From NCBI GenBank assembly GCA_016792845.1, contig JAEUKH010000017.1:1-64000 (forward strand): 64,000 bases of DNA, written 5' to 3'. Numbering within the stretch: the first letter of the stretch is position 1; each line of letters begins with the position of its first letter. Made by a program: the position numbers and the translations under genes. Below, piece after piece: positions 8,020-16,516 of this stretch. The stretch comes from Myxococcales bacterium. Its GTDB lineage: Bacteria; Myxococcota_A; Polyangia; Polyangiales; Ga0077539. Below the pieces are notes generated by a model that was not told the origin of the DNA, searched no databases, and was given only the letters and a program-made list of their open reading frames with translations.

Positions 8020-9210
8020 CTACTGACCAGTGTGCAGCGTCTCTGCCGCATCGTCGGGGCGGAGCATCTTGGCGTCGCCCATCCAGATCTGGGCGAGGCG
8101 CTTGACCCGCGCGAAGACGCTCTCTTGCACATAGGGCACGCCGTGCTTCTCGCAGATCGCTTTCACCCGCGGGGCGATGCGCTGGTAAGCGCTCGGCGGA
8201 AGGTCTGAGAAGAGGTGGTGCTCGATCTGGTAGTTCAGAAAGCCGTGCAGAAAATCGTTGAGGTCGCCGCCGGTGCGGAAGTTCACCGAGCTCAAGACCT
8301 GGCGCAGGTAGAAGTCTTTGCGGCCCTTCACGGGGGTCGCGAAGCGGTAGAGATCGCCCCCGGCGTGGTTCGGGGCGATCACGCAGAACGAGTGGAGGTT
8401 GGCCACGAGCTCGGCCATCGCGGTGTTGCTGAGCGCGCTGAAGGCGCCCCAGGGGCCCGTGACGAGGCCCATCGCCAGGGGGATGAGCCCGTACCGGAGC
8501 CCGAGGTTCGGCAAGAGGCACGCGCGCCAGAAGGCCCGACCCTCGGCGCTTCGGGGGTCGAAGACCGAGAGGAAGGTCGCCTCGCCGCGGGCGTCGTGGG
8601 CCGCCGGGTCGCTCACCTTGGCGCCGCGGTCGGCGCGCCGAGCCGCCGCGCGGGCTGCGATCTGAAAGGTGTTGGGGGCGTAGTAGCTCACCTTCCAGGT
8701 GAGCATGTAGAAGGCGAGGGCGAGGGCCCTGACGCCGCGGGCCTTGTCGCCGAGCGCCGCGACGTTCTCTTCGACGAGGTCGGGGTCGGCGCGCTCGCCG
8801 GTGCGATGGTGATGCAGCACGTTGTGCTCGTAGGCCCAGTGGCTCGGGTGCATCCAGTCGAGCCAGTCGATGAGGCGCCGCGAACCCTTGGCGAAGCCCT
8901 CGCTTTGGGCCTCTGGAGGCACCCCGGGCACCTTGTCGAGGCCGCCGTGCAGGGTGTGGTGCGCGATCACCGCCCAGCGGGTCACCGAGGCGGTCGAGAG
9001 GGCCAGCACCGAGACGGGGTTCGGCGCCACCCACGCGGTGGCGAGGCCGAGGGCTTCGAGGCCGCGGCTCCACCTGAGGAGCTTCTGGAAGTGTCTGTAA
9101 TCGTCGACCGAGAGCGAGGCCATCACCTCGCTGCGGAGGGCCTCGATGTCTCGGGCGAAGGCGTCGCGGTCGATGTGGGCAAGGCGCGGGTCGTGGTCAA
9201 GCTCGCTCAC
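8020..9210 (-). CDS. Membrane fatty-acid desaturase
   Basis: 396 aa from a GTG at 9210; an internal ATG at the MASLSVDDY position is an alternative. All three histidine clusters of membrane di-iron desaturases are present: HHTLHGG, then HNVLHHHRTGE (HxxHH), and near the C-terminus QIEHHLFSDLP (QxxHH). Hydrophobic segments lie between them. The QxxHH third box is typical of acyl-lipid and front-end desaturases such as delta-5/delta-6 and DesA3-like enzymes. It should introduce a double bond into membrane-lipid acyl chains using an electron donor not encoded nearby. It ends about 106 bp from the vWA lipoprotein gene; no operon partner is clear. Confidence 0.92.
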   Translation of the reverse strand: MSELDHDPRLAHIDRDAFARDIEALRSEVMASLSVDDYRHFQKLLRWSRGLEALGLATAWVAPNPVSVLALSTASVTRWAVIAHHTLHGGLDKVPGVPPEAQSEGFAKGSRRLIDWLDWMHPSHWAYEHNVLHHHRTGERADPDLVEENVAALGDKARGVRALALAFYMLTWKVSYYAPNTFQIAARAAARRADRGAKVSDPAAHDARGEATFLSVFDPRSAEGRAFWRACLLPNLGLRYGLIPLAMGLVTGPWGAFSALSNTAMAELVANLHSFCVIAPNHAGGDLYRFATPVKGRKDFYLRQVLSSVNFRTGGDLNDFLHGFLNYQIEHHLFSDLPPSAYQRIAPRVKAICEKHGVPYVQESVFARVKRLAQIWMGDAKMLRPDDAAETLHTGQ

Positions 9211-9257
9211 GGCGTGGGCCGCGTTAGCACCAAACGGCCCGCTGCGCAGCCGAGAAG

Positions 9258-10841
9258 CTACGGCGCGGCGGGGTAGCTGCGCTCGAAGAGCACGGCGCCG
9301 CTCGCGTTGGTGAAGCGCACGGTGAGGGTGCCCCGGGCGGGGTCGGCCACGAAGGTGGTGTAGTTCGACTCGGCGCCGAGAAAATCGCGCTGGCTCTCGG
9401 GGGTCTGGCCCGGGCCGAAGGTGTTGGCGACGTTCGAGAAGCCCATGAGCACGTCGTAGAGGCCCATCCGCGGGCCGGTGTTCTCGACCTTGATCACCGC
9501 TGAATAGTGAAGGTCGCCCGAGAGAAACCAGACGTTCTGGAGGTTGCTCCGCACGATGTGGTCGAGGAGCTCGTTGCGCTGCGCGGCGTAGCCCTCCCAG
9601 CGGTCGGTGTAGGGGCTCGTGTTGTCGGAGCGAAAGATGGGGATGGGGTTGAGCACGAACTTCCACCGGGCGGGCGAGGCCGCGAGGCCGGCCTTGAGCC
9701 AGTCGAGTTGGGCCCGCGAGACGTAGGTCGACATCGCGGTGGTGCGCGTCGAGGGGCGCCGCTCGGAGCGCAGGTCGAGGGTGAAGACTTCGAGGGTTCG
9801 GCCCCAGCGGGCGCTGCGCCAGAGGCGGTTGGGGGCCTCGCTCGGGCGTCGCAGCGGGCGGTGCTCGAAGTAGGTCTCGCGGGCGGCCTCGAAGCGAACG
9901 GGGTCGAAGGTCTCGGCGTTCCAGTTGTCGTAGACCTCGTGATCGTCCCAGGTGGAGTACCAGCCTGCGGCGCGAAACAGCTCTTGAAAGCCGACGGTGC
10001 CGTAGTTGATGGCGTACTTGGCCCGGTACGCCTCGCGGGTCTCGGCGTCGGTGCCATCGTCGGTGTAGACGAGGTCGCCGACGTGGGCCACGAAGTCGAG
10101 GCTGTGGTTGCGCGCGAGGTGCGACAGCGTCGCGAAGGGCCGGGTGCGCTGGTGGGTGCACGACATGCCCGCGAAGCGCACGACCTCGAGGGCGTCGTCG
10201 GCGAGGGCGGCGCGCACGGCGCCGACGGGGCTCCGCTCGATGATGTTGCCCGCGGGGTCGACCACACAGAACGCGTACTCGTGCCGCGCGCCGCGGGTGA
10301 GGCCGCCCACGTCGACCTTGACGAAGCCGCCCTCACCGACCGCCACCACGGCGTCGTGGGCGACCCGCGCGAGGCTCGTCTCGCGGAGCTCATGCACGAG
10401 CAGCCGCAGCCGCGTCGGCGTGGTGGTCTTGCACCAGAACACCACCCGGTCGCCCGCCGCGTCGCCCGCGGTCACGCCGAAGGGGAAGAGCGCCCCCGCC
10501 TCGCGGTAGCTCGCGAGCCGCGCCGGGCCCGCGTCGACCGGCGCCACCCCGCGGTCGGTGCCGACATCGACCGGGGCGTCGACGGGCACATCTCGCCCCG
10601 CGTCGAGACCGCCCGCATCGGTGCTCTCTCGCGCGTCGACGGGGGCGTCGAGGGGCGCATCATGGCCGAGGTCGGCACCCAGGTCGGCACCCAGGTCGGC
10701 GCCCAGGTCGGCGCCCGCGTCGGTGCGGGGCGGCTCGCTGATCGGGTCGCTGCACCCCCCGAGGGCGGTGGCGGTGGCCGCGGCGGAGACCGAGGCGAGC
10801 TTCATCAAGCGACGGCGCGACAGGGGCTTTGTGTGGCTCAA
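9258..10841 (-). CDS. PhoD-like alkaline phosphatase, Tat lipoprotein
   Basis: 527 aa. The start is a TTG at 10841 that overlaps the stop of the upstream gene (TTGA), implying translational coupling. The N-terminus has a textbook Tat motif (SRRRLMK) and a lipobox (LGGC), so it is probably exported folded and lipidated. Residues about 30-90 are a low-complexity linker containing DLGADLG repeats. The PhoD-type metallophosphatase core follows, with FAGMSC, AHVGDLVY, STWDDHEVYDNW and FLSGDLHYS motifs for metal binding. Expected activity: phosphodiesterase/phosphomonoesterase outside the cytoplasm for phosphate scavenging. The long linker is unusual for PhoD and matches the local lipoprotein style. 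Confidence 0.92.
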   Translation of the reverse strand: MSHTKPLSRRRLMKLASVSAAATATALGGCSDPISEPPRTDAGADLGADLGADLGADLGHDAPLDAPVDARESTDAGGLDAGRDVPVDAPVDVGTDRGVAPVDAGPARLASYREAGALFPFGVTAGDAAGDRVVFWCKTTTPTRLRLLVHELRETSLARVAHDAVVAVGEGGFVKVDVGGLTRGARHEYAFCVVDPAGNIIERSPVGAVRAALADDALEVVRFAGMSCTHQRTRPFATLSHLARNHSLDFVAHVGDLVYTDDGTDAETREAYRAKYAINYGTVGFQELFRAAGWYSTWDDHEVYDNWNAETFDPVRFEAARETYFEHRPLRRPSEAPNRLWRSARWGRTLEVFTLDLRSERRPSTRTTAMSTYVSRAQLDWLKAGLAASPARWKFVLNPIPIFRSDNTSPYTDRWEGYAAQRNELLDHIVRSNLQNVWFLSGDLHYSAVIKVENTGPRMGLYDVLMGFSNVANTFGPGQTPESQRDFLGAESNYTTFVADPARGTLTVRFTNASGAVLFERSYPAAP

Positions 10842-11398
10842 CGGCGCTTCTTCTTCGCGGGGGCGGCGCCCCAGTTGGCTTGCGGCTCGATGCCCTCAAG
10901 GCGGGGCTTGATGGCCTCGAAGGCCGCCTGAGCTTGCGCCTCGCAGGCGGCCCAGTCGAGGTGGCGGTGGTTGGCGCAGTTGTAATCGGGCGCCTGGAGC
11001 GCGCTCTCGGGCAGCGCGAAATAGGGCGCGAGCTGGCGCTGCAAGAGCGACGCGGCGACCTCTTCGTTGTCGCTGGTGCGGTCGTCGACGGGGCGAAAGG
11101 GCCCCGGGCCGAGCCCGTAGTTCACCATCGCGCGGCGCTCTTTGGGCGACACGAGGAAGTGACACGCCTCGTGCAAGAGCTTCTCGGTGTCGCAGAGCCC
11201 GTCTCGGAGGATGAAGAAGGCCCGGCCGTCGTAGCCCACGGGTTGCGCGAAGAAGGGCGCGCTGCCCTGCTCGTCGCCCTCGACCTCGACGAGGCGCACG
11301 GCCTTGCCGAGGTGCCGACCGACCCACTTTTCTAGGAGCTCGTACCGGGTGCCGCAGGTTGAACCCGCGGCGGTACAGCACGCCGTTCGCCGCCGCAT
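10838..11398 (-). CDS. Small HExxH (zincin-like) protein
   Basis: 186 aa from the ATG at 11398, which has GAGAGG 7 nt upstream. The central segment KLLHEACHFLVS contains HEACH, matching the zinc-metalloprotease signature HExxH, and SDNEEVAAS some 30 residues later could supply the third ligand. The size is that of minigluzincin-like proteins rather than full proteases. There is no clear signal peptide despite several N-terminal Cys. Its stop codon overlaps the TTG start of the PhoD-like gene, so the two are co-translated. Whether it is an active protease is unknown; the motif could be structural. Confidence 0.75.
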   Translation of the reverse strand: MRRRTACCTAAGSTCGTRYELLEKWVGRHLGKAVRLVEVEGDEQGSAPFFAQPVGYDGRAFFILRDGLCDTEKLLHEACHFLVSPKERRAMVNYGLGPGPFRPVDDRTSDNEEVAASLLQRQLAPYFALPESALQAPDYNCANHRHLDWAACEAQAQAAFEAIKPRLEGIEPQANWGAAPAKKKRR

Positions 11399-11477
11399 CG
11401 CTGCCTCTCTCGACGCGCGGGCCTACACGCCTTCGGCCCTTCTCGCAACGCCCGGGTGAACGAAAGACCCGGAAGGC

Positions 11478-12116
11478 TCAGTGCGCGGCCGGGGGCGGTG
11501 ATGTTGACGGTGTGAACATCGGGCCCGGCATGGCGAACACGGGGCGCCCGGCGGCGGTGTTCACGAGGATGGCGAAGGCCATGTAGACGGCGATGGCTGC
11601 GAGCACGACGGTGGCGAGGGCGATGGGCAGCGCGAAGGCCGCGGGCGCGTGGAGCAGCTCTTTCAAGATGCGAAAGGCGTAGAGCGCGTCGATGTCGAGC
11701 AAGAAGGCGAAGAGGAGCTTCGAGTAGAAGCCGAAGGCGTAGGTGAGGACGACGAAGATGACCAGGAAGCAGAGGTCGACCGAGAGCACGACGTGGGCGT
11801 CGGGCACGCGGCCTTCGGCGAGGCCCGAGAGCGCCCACCAGTTCATCACCCAGTTGAAGGCGAAGGTGGTGAAGAGGGTGCCGCCCAAGAGGTTCTTGTT
11901 GGTGAGCGACATGATGCCCGCGAGGAACTGACAACCGCCGCCGAAGAGGAGGCAGAACATCGCGGCGGTGCGCAACGCCGAGGGCGTGAGGGTGACGCCG
12001 AAGGCGATGGGCAAGAGCGCCGCGCACCCGATGGCGAGGCCCAGGAGACCCAGCGGGGTCGGTTCTGCAAAGACAGGCAAAGGCGCCGCCGGAACGGCCG
12101 TTTTTTCGTCACTCAT
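11478..12116 (-). CDS. GPR1/FUN34/YaaH (SatP-type) membrane transporter
   Basis: 212 aa, with six hydrophobic helices. The segment EPTPLGLLGLAIG just before the first helix matches the family signature NPAPLGL, and FGGGCQFLAGIMSL and NWVMNWWALSGL fit the next helices. YaaH/SatP proteins import acetate and succinate by proton symport in the inner membrane. The C-terminal tail is Pro/Ser-rich, and a 21-bp near-palindromic DNA motif recurring elsewhere in the window lies within it. Transcribed divergently from glnS with a gap of about 118 bp. Confidence 0.9.
   Translation of the reverse strand: MSDEKTAVPAAPLPVFAEPTPLGLLGLAIGCAALLPIAFGVTLTPSALRTAAMFCLLFGGGCQFLAGIMSLTNKNLLGGTLFTTFAFNWVMNWWALSGLAEGRVPDAHVVLSVDLCFLVIFVVLTYAFGFYSKLLFAFLLDIDALYAFRILKELLHAPAAFALPIALATVVLAAIAVYMAFAILVNTAAGRPVFAMPGPMFTPSTSPPPAAH
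11500..11520. repeat. Dispersed 21-bp near-palindrome, copy A
   Basis: GATGTTGAC-GG-TGT-GA-ACATC. It shares the frame ATGTTGAC-NN-TGT-NN-ACATC with copies at 25585-25605 and 56375-56395. It lies in the 3' part of the YaaH-type gene, in a reading frame shifted relative to the other two copies, so the conservation cannot be explained by protein sequence. Confidence 0.5.
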
Positions 12117-12234
12117 GGGCTCGTCGATCTCGACACAAAGGGGCCCCGACGATTCGAGGCGCGCGACGCTACCACGGATGCGCAGCGCATGGCCTTGCCC
12201 AGCCGGGTCGCATCGGTGCTACGGTCACGCCCCC

Positions 12235-14574
12235 GTGAGCACGTCGAACCCTGGCCCCGAGCCCAAACACGATCACTTTTTGCGCGCCCTCATTCGTGAA
12301 GATCTTCGCACGGGGCGGCACCAGGGCCGGGTGGCGACGCGCTTCCCGCCCGAGCCGAACGGGTACCTTCATATCGGGCACGCCAAGTCGATCTGCTTGA
12401 ATTTCGGCCTCGCAGAAGAGTTCGGCGGCAGCTGCAACCTTCGCTTCGACGACACCAACCCGGTGACCGAAGAGGTCGAATACGTCGAGGCCATCGCGAA
12501 CGACGTGCGCTGGCTCGGGTTCTCGTACGGCGAGAGGCCCTTGTTCGGGAGCGACTCCTTCGGGCTGATGTTCGAGCTCGCGAAGAAGCTCATTCGCGAG
12601 GGTAAGGCCTACGTCTGCGCGCTGAACGAAGAAGAGATCAGGGCGTACCGCGGCACGCTCCAGGAGCCCGGCAGGCCGTCGCCGTGGCGCGACCGGCCCG
12701 TCGACGAGAGCCTGCGGCTCTTTGATGAGATGAACGAGGGCAAGCACCCCGAAGGGTCGCTCGTGCTGCGCGCCAAGATCGACATGGCCGCGTCGAACAT
12801 GAAGATGCGCGACCCGCTCTTGTACCGCATCAAGCGCGCCGCCCACCATCGCACCGGCACCGCGTGGAACGTGTACCCCATGTACGACTACGCGCACCCC
12901 CTCGAAGACGCCGTCGAGCGCATCACGCACTCGATCTGCACCCTTGAGTTTGAGAACAACCGCGAGCTCTACGACTGGGTGATCCGCGAGACGGCGTACC
13001 CCTGGGTGCCGCGGCAGTACGAGTTCGCGCGGCTGAACCTCGATTACACCATCACCAGCAAGCGCAAGCTCTTGCAGCTCGTCGAGAAGAAGCTCGTCAA
13101 CGGCTGGGATGACCCCCGCATGCCCACCATCGCGGGGATGCGCCGCCGCGGGTACACCCCCGAGGCCGTGCGGAGCTTCTGCGAGCTCATCGGCGTCGCC
13201 AAGAACAACAGCGTGGTCGACATCGGCAAGCTTGAGTTCGCCGTGCGCGACGACATGAACCGCCGCGCCCCGCGGGTGATGGCGGTGCTCCGCCCGCTGC
13301 GGGTCACCCTCACGAACGTGCCCGAGGGCGAGACCGAGTGGCTTGAGGGGCCCTACTTCCCCGCCGACGTGCCCGAGGGGGCGGCGATGGGCGGGCGCAA
13401 GATCCCGCTGTCGCGCGACGTCTTCATCGAGGCTGACGACTTTCGAGAGGCGCCGAGCAAAGACTATCTTCGCCTCGCGCCGGGCCGCGTGGTGCGCCTT
13501 CGGTACGGCTACTGCGTGCGCTGCGAGGGGGTCACCCGCGACGCCGAGGGCCGGGTGGTGGGCGTCACCGCGACGCTGCTCCGAGAGACCTTGGGCGGCG
13601 CGGCGCCGGCGGGCGAGAAGGTCTGGGGGGTGCTCCACTGGGTCTCGGCGGCGCACGCCCTTGAGGCCGAGGTGCGGGTGTACGACCGGCTCTTCGCTGC
13701 GGCCCGCCCCGACGCGTACGAAGACTTCACCCGCGCGCTCAACCCGCGCTCGCTTGAGGTGATCTCGGGCGCCCGGGTCGAGCCCTCGGTGGCCGCCGAC
13801 GGCGGCATCGCGCGGTACCAGTTTGAGCGGGTGGGGTATTTCTACCGCGACCCGGTTGATTGCAAAGAAGACCGCCTGGTCTTTAATAAGATCGTCGGCC
13901 TCAAAGAGACCGCGGTGGCCGACCTCAAGCCCCTCGACGACGCGGCGCCGGTCGAGGCCCTGGCGGCCAAATCGTCAAAGAGCGAGACGCGGCCCGCGGG
14001 GCGCACCCGGGCGCAGCTCAGGCAGCTCGCCCGCGACAACACCCCCGTGCTGAATGAGAAGCGCGCGCACTTCGAGCGGCACTACGGGTTGAGCAGCGAC
14101 GAGAGCGACCTCGTGACCGCGAGCCTGTCGACGGTGGGCCTCGTCGAAGAGGCCATCGCGGCGGGGGCCGCGGCCAAGAGCGTGGCGCGTTGGGTGATCA
14201 ACGAGCTCCCGCGTGAGCTCGGCGAGCGCGACGTGAGCGAGACCAAGCTCGTCGGGGCCGCCCTCGGCGCGCTGATCGTGAAGGCCGACGACGGCACCCT
14301 GACGGCCACGGTGGCGCGCGCGCTCCTGGCCACGCTGGTGCGCGACGGGGGCGACGTGAGCGCGCTGATCGCCCGCGAGGGGGGGCGCCTCGATGCGGCG
14401 GCGCTCGACGAAATCGTGACCGAGGTGCTCGGCGCCAACGCCGACAAGGTGGCCCAGTATCGGGCGGGCAAGACGGCCCTTGTGGGCTTCTTCGTAGGCC
14501 AGGTGATGAAGGCCGCGAAGGGCAAGGCCGAGGCGAGCGCGGTGCAGGGCGCGGTGCAGCGGGCGCTTGGGTGA
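12235..14574 (+). CDS. glnS: Glutaminyl-tRNA synthetase with C-terminal YqeY domain
   Basis: 779 aa from a GTG at 12235. Charges tRNA-Gln with glutamine in the cytoplasm. Class I signatures are present: PPEPNGYLHIGHAKS (HIGH at residues 46-49) and the KMSKS-equivalent SKRKLLQ near residue 272. The catalytic and anticodon-binding domains end around residue 560. The last 190 or so residues (from RTRAQLRQLARDN) form a GatB-tail/YqeY-like helical domain ending in GFFVGQVMKAAKGKA. Such a tail is known on GlnRS of Deinococcus, where it aids tRNA binding. Its presence implies direct glutaminylation of tRNA-Gln; gatCAB is not in the window. Confidence 0.97.
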   Translation: MSTSNPGPEPKHDHFLRALIREDLRTGRHQGRVATRFPPEPNGYLHIGHAKSICLNFGLAEEFGGSCNLRFDDTNPVTEEVEYVEAIANDVRWLGFSYGERPLFGSDSFGLMFELAKKLIREGKAYVCALNEEEIRAYRGTLQEPGRPSPWRDRPVDESLRLFDEMNEGKHPEGSLVLRAKIDMAASNMKMRDPLLYRIKRAAHHRTGTAWNVYPMYDYAHPLEDAVERITHSICTLEFENNRELYDWVIRETAYPWVPRQYEFARLNLDYTITSKRKLLQLVEKKLVNGWDDPRMPTIAGMRRRGYTPEAVRSFCELIGVAKNNSVVDIGKLEFAVRDDMNRRAPRVMAVLRPLRVTLTNVPEGETEWLEGPYFPADVPEGAAMGGRKIPLSRDVFIEADDFREAPSKDYLRLAPGRVVRLRYGYCVRCEGVTRDAEGRVVGVTATLLRETLGGAAPAGEKVWGVLHWVSAAHALEAEVRVYDRLFAAARPDAYEDFTRALNPRSLEVISGARVEPSVAADGGIARYQFERVGYFYRDPVDCKEDRLVFNKIVGLKETAVADLKPLDDAAPVEALAAKSSKSETRPAGRTRAQLRQLARDNTPVLNEKRAHFERHYGLSSDESDLVTASLSTVGLVEEAIAAGAAAKSVARWVINELPRELGERDVSETKLVGAALGALIVKADDGTLTATVARALLATLVRDGGDVSALIAREGGRLDAAALDEIVTEVLGANADKVAQYRAGKTALVGFFVGQVMKAAKGKAEASAVQGAVQRALG

Positions 14575-14577
14575 CGC

Positions 14578-15177
14578 TCAGCCCGCCGCGCGAAAGCGCA
14601 GCGACGCCGAGTTGATGCAGTACCTGAGCCCGGTGGGCGCGGGCCCGTCGTCGAAGACGTGGCCGAGGTGGCCGTCGCAGCGCGCGCAGCGCACCTCGGT
14701 GCGGCGCATGCCGTGGCTGCTGTCGTCGATGGGGCGCACCCGGCCGTCTTCGTAGGGCCGAAAGAAGCTCGGCCAGCCCGTGCCTGAGTCGAATTTCGTG
14801 TTCGATGCGAAGAGCGGGTTCTCGCAGCCCGCGCAGAGGTACAGGCCGGGGGCGTGGTGATCCCAGTATTGGCCCGAGAAGGCGCGCTCGGTGGCGGCGT
14901 GGCGCAAGACCTCGAACTGCTCTTCGTTGAGCCGCGCGCGCCAGGCCGCGTCGGTGAGGGTGACCCGGTCGTTCACGGGTGGCCAGCCGCCCGATGGGGC
15001 CGCGACGGCGGCGGCGGGGCTGGGCGCGCTCGGGTTCGGGGTGGCGGGCGGGCTGACGGGCTGCCCGTCGGGGGCGTGGCGCGCCATCGCGGCGCCGCGT
15101 TGGCAGGCGAGCGCGGCGGCGCTGACGAGGCCCGCGAGCGAGAGCAAGGCGCGGCGACGCGAGAGCGGTTCGTTCAT
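14578..15177 (-). CDS. msrB: Exported peptide methionine-(R)-S-oxide reductase
   Basis: 199 aa from the ATG at 15177. Reduces the R-epimer of methionine sulfoxide in proteins. Both zinc-binding CxxC pairs (CAGC, CARC) and the catalytic segment [13 protein letters not shown] with its Cys near the C-terminus are present, as are [11 protein letters not shown] and [11 protein letters not shown]. The N-terminus is a Tat-like signal (SRRRALLSL, then an Ala-rich stretch ending in ALAC), so it probably acts in the periplasm, perhaps as a lipoprotein. A Pro/Ala/Ser linker separates signal and domain. It converges on glnS with only 3 bp between stop codons. Confidence 0.95.
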   Translation of the reverse strand: MNEPLSRRRALLSLAGLVSAAALACQRGAAMARHAPDGQPVSPPATPNPSAPSPAAAVAAPSGGWPPVNDRVTLTDAAWRARLNEEQFEVLRHAATERAFSGQYWDHHAPGLYLCAGCENPLFASNTKFDSGTGWPSFFRPYEDGRVRPIDDSSHGMRRTEVRCARCDGHLGHVFDDGPAPTGLRYCINSASLRFRAAG

Positions 15178-15312
15178 GGTGGGCGCTACGCACCGCGCCG
15201 CGGGGCGGTGACACGAGGCGGTGCGCTTTTGTGACACCCGAGGGGGGCCCGACGAAACGTCACCCCCGCGGGAAGGTGGCCGCCGGGGCGCGGGTTGTGG
15301 CGCCACCCTGCG

Positions 15313-15765
15313 ATGCTTTCACCCTTGCGCGCCTTCTTGTTCCCTCAGCCGATTCGAGACCACGGGGCCATCGCGCTGCTCGCGTGGCGTTTGACCATGG
15401 GGGGCGCGATGATGCTCCACGGTCGCTCGAAGATCGCCAACCCCTTCCACTGGATGGATCACCCCACCAGTGATGTGGCGCCGGTGTTTCAAGCCCTCGC
15501 CGCGGTCTCAGAGTTCTTCGGCGGGTTGGCCATCGCGCTCGGCCTCTTGACCCCTGTGGCCGCCGCCGGCATCGCCGCGACCATGACCGTGGCGGCGCTC
15601 AAGCACATCCGCCACGGCGACGCCTTCGTGGGCCACGACGGCCCCACCTACGAGCTCGCGCTCGGCTACCTCGTTCAGTCGTTCGCGCTGATGGCGCTCG
15701 GCCCGGGGGCCCTCTCGGTCGACGCCCTCGTACGCGCGCGCTTGAAGATCGACGAGACGCTCTGA
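15313..15765 (+). CDS. DoxX-family membrane protein
   Basis: 150 aa from the ATG at 15313; a TTG six codons upstream is possible. Four hydrophobic segments form the DoxX/SURF4-like fold, with [19 protein letters not shown] and [19 protein letters not shown] as characteristic stretches. DoxX proteins are small inner-membrane proteins linked in some bacteria to redox and oxidative-stress functions; the substrate is unknown. It lies divergent from msrB, an oxidative-repair gene, across a gap of about 135 bp, which would fit that theme but is only suggestive. A second DoxX-like gene is at 23996. Confidence 0.88.
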   Translation: MLSPLRAFLFPQPIRDHGAIALLAWRLTMGGAMMLHGRSKIANPFHWMDHPTSDVAPVFQALAAVSEFFGGLAIALGLLTPVAAAGIAATMTVAALKHIRHGDAFVGHDGPTYELALGYLVQSFALMALGPGALSVDALVRARLKIDETL

Positions 15766-15781
15766 GCGCCCGTCGGGGGCC

Positions 15782-16282
15782 TCATTCGCCGCCGCCGCCG
15801 TTCATGCGCTGCTGAATCTGGCTCCGCACCGAGCGGGCCTGCGACTGCATGTTGCGCATCTGCTGTTGGGTCGCGCGCAGCTCAGCCTGGGTGCGCGCGA
15901 GCTCGGTGCGGATGGCGGTGTCTTGCTGCGACAGAAAGAGCACGTTGCCTTCGAGGGTCTGAACCCGGCGCTGAAGGTCGGACACCACCGCGGTGAGCCC
16001 CGCATTGGGGTCGGGCGCCGCGGGCGCCGCCATCGGCTGCGGCGGGATCGCATTCGGCGCCGGCATCACCTGCCCCGGAACCTGCTGCCCAGGCTGCTGC
16101 GGCGCCGCGAGCACGGGCTGCCCAGGCGCCGTGGGCGTCGGCACCTGCGGCGTCGGGTCGGGTCGAAGCTCGGGCGCGTGCGACGTGTCGTGGTCTTGCC
16201 CGCGACGCTCACAGCCCACCGAAAGAGACACGAACAGCCCCAACACCCCCGCGAGCACGCCCGCGGCCCTCGATCGTGACAT
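15782..16282 (-). CDS. Small lipoprotein with C-terminal coiled coil
   Basis: 166 aa. The signal peptide ends in a lipobox (LSVGC near residue 24). Residues 35-95 are a Pro/Ala/Gln linker. From about residue 97 a strongly heptad-like segment (SDLQRRVQTLEGNV to RSVRSQIQQRM) predicts a coiled coil, and the tail is GGGGE. No enzyme motif is present. Probably an outer-membrane-anchored trimeric or dimeric structural protein. The 234 bp upstream, to the PilT fusion gene at 16517, hold no gene or RNA that I can see and must contain both divergent promoters. Confidence 0.8.
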   Translation of the reverse strand: MSRSRAAGVLAGVLGLFVSLSVGCERRGQDHDTSHAPELRPDPTPQVPTPTAPGQPVLAAPQQPGQQVPGQVMPAPNAIPPQPMAAPAAPDPNAGLTAVVSDLQRRVQTLEGNVLFLSQQDTAIRTELARTQAELRATQQQMRNMQSQARSVRSQIQQRMNGGGGE

Positions 16283-16516
16283 AGGCGAATTCGACTACCA
16301 GCTACACCGCACGGCTGCAACCGATCGCGCGACGCCCGCGCCCGCCAACCCGCGCCGCCGCCCCGAGATCGCTGCCATTGGGTGTTCGCCGAAAATCTTG
16401 GCCTTGGGGTGCGGCGCTGCGGTCTGATACAACCTGATTTGTCAGTGTGCGGCATAACTCGACTTGGTTGGGTCATTTTGTCTCGGCCCGACTGAGCTTC
16501 CGACGGAGCGGTGGTG

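Noticed and set aside
9211..10161. Upstream extension of the desaturase frame
   Set aside because: It overlaps the PhoD-like gene in another frame, has shadow composition, and no desaturase has such an N-terminus.
16283..16516. Small RNA or tRNA in the gap before the PilT fusion
   Set aside because: I found no cloverleaf, strong hairpin with U-run or conserved promoter pattern; it is probably just divergent promoters.
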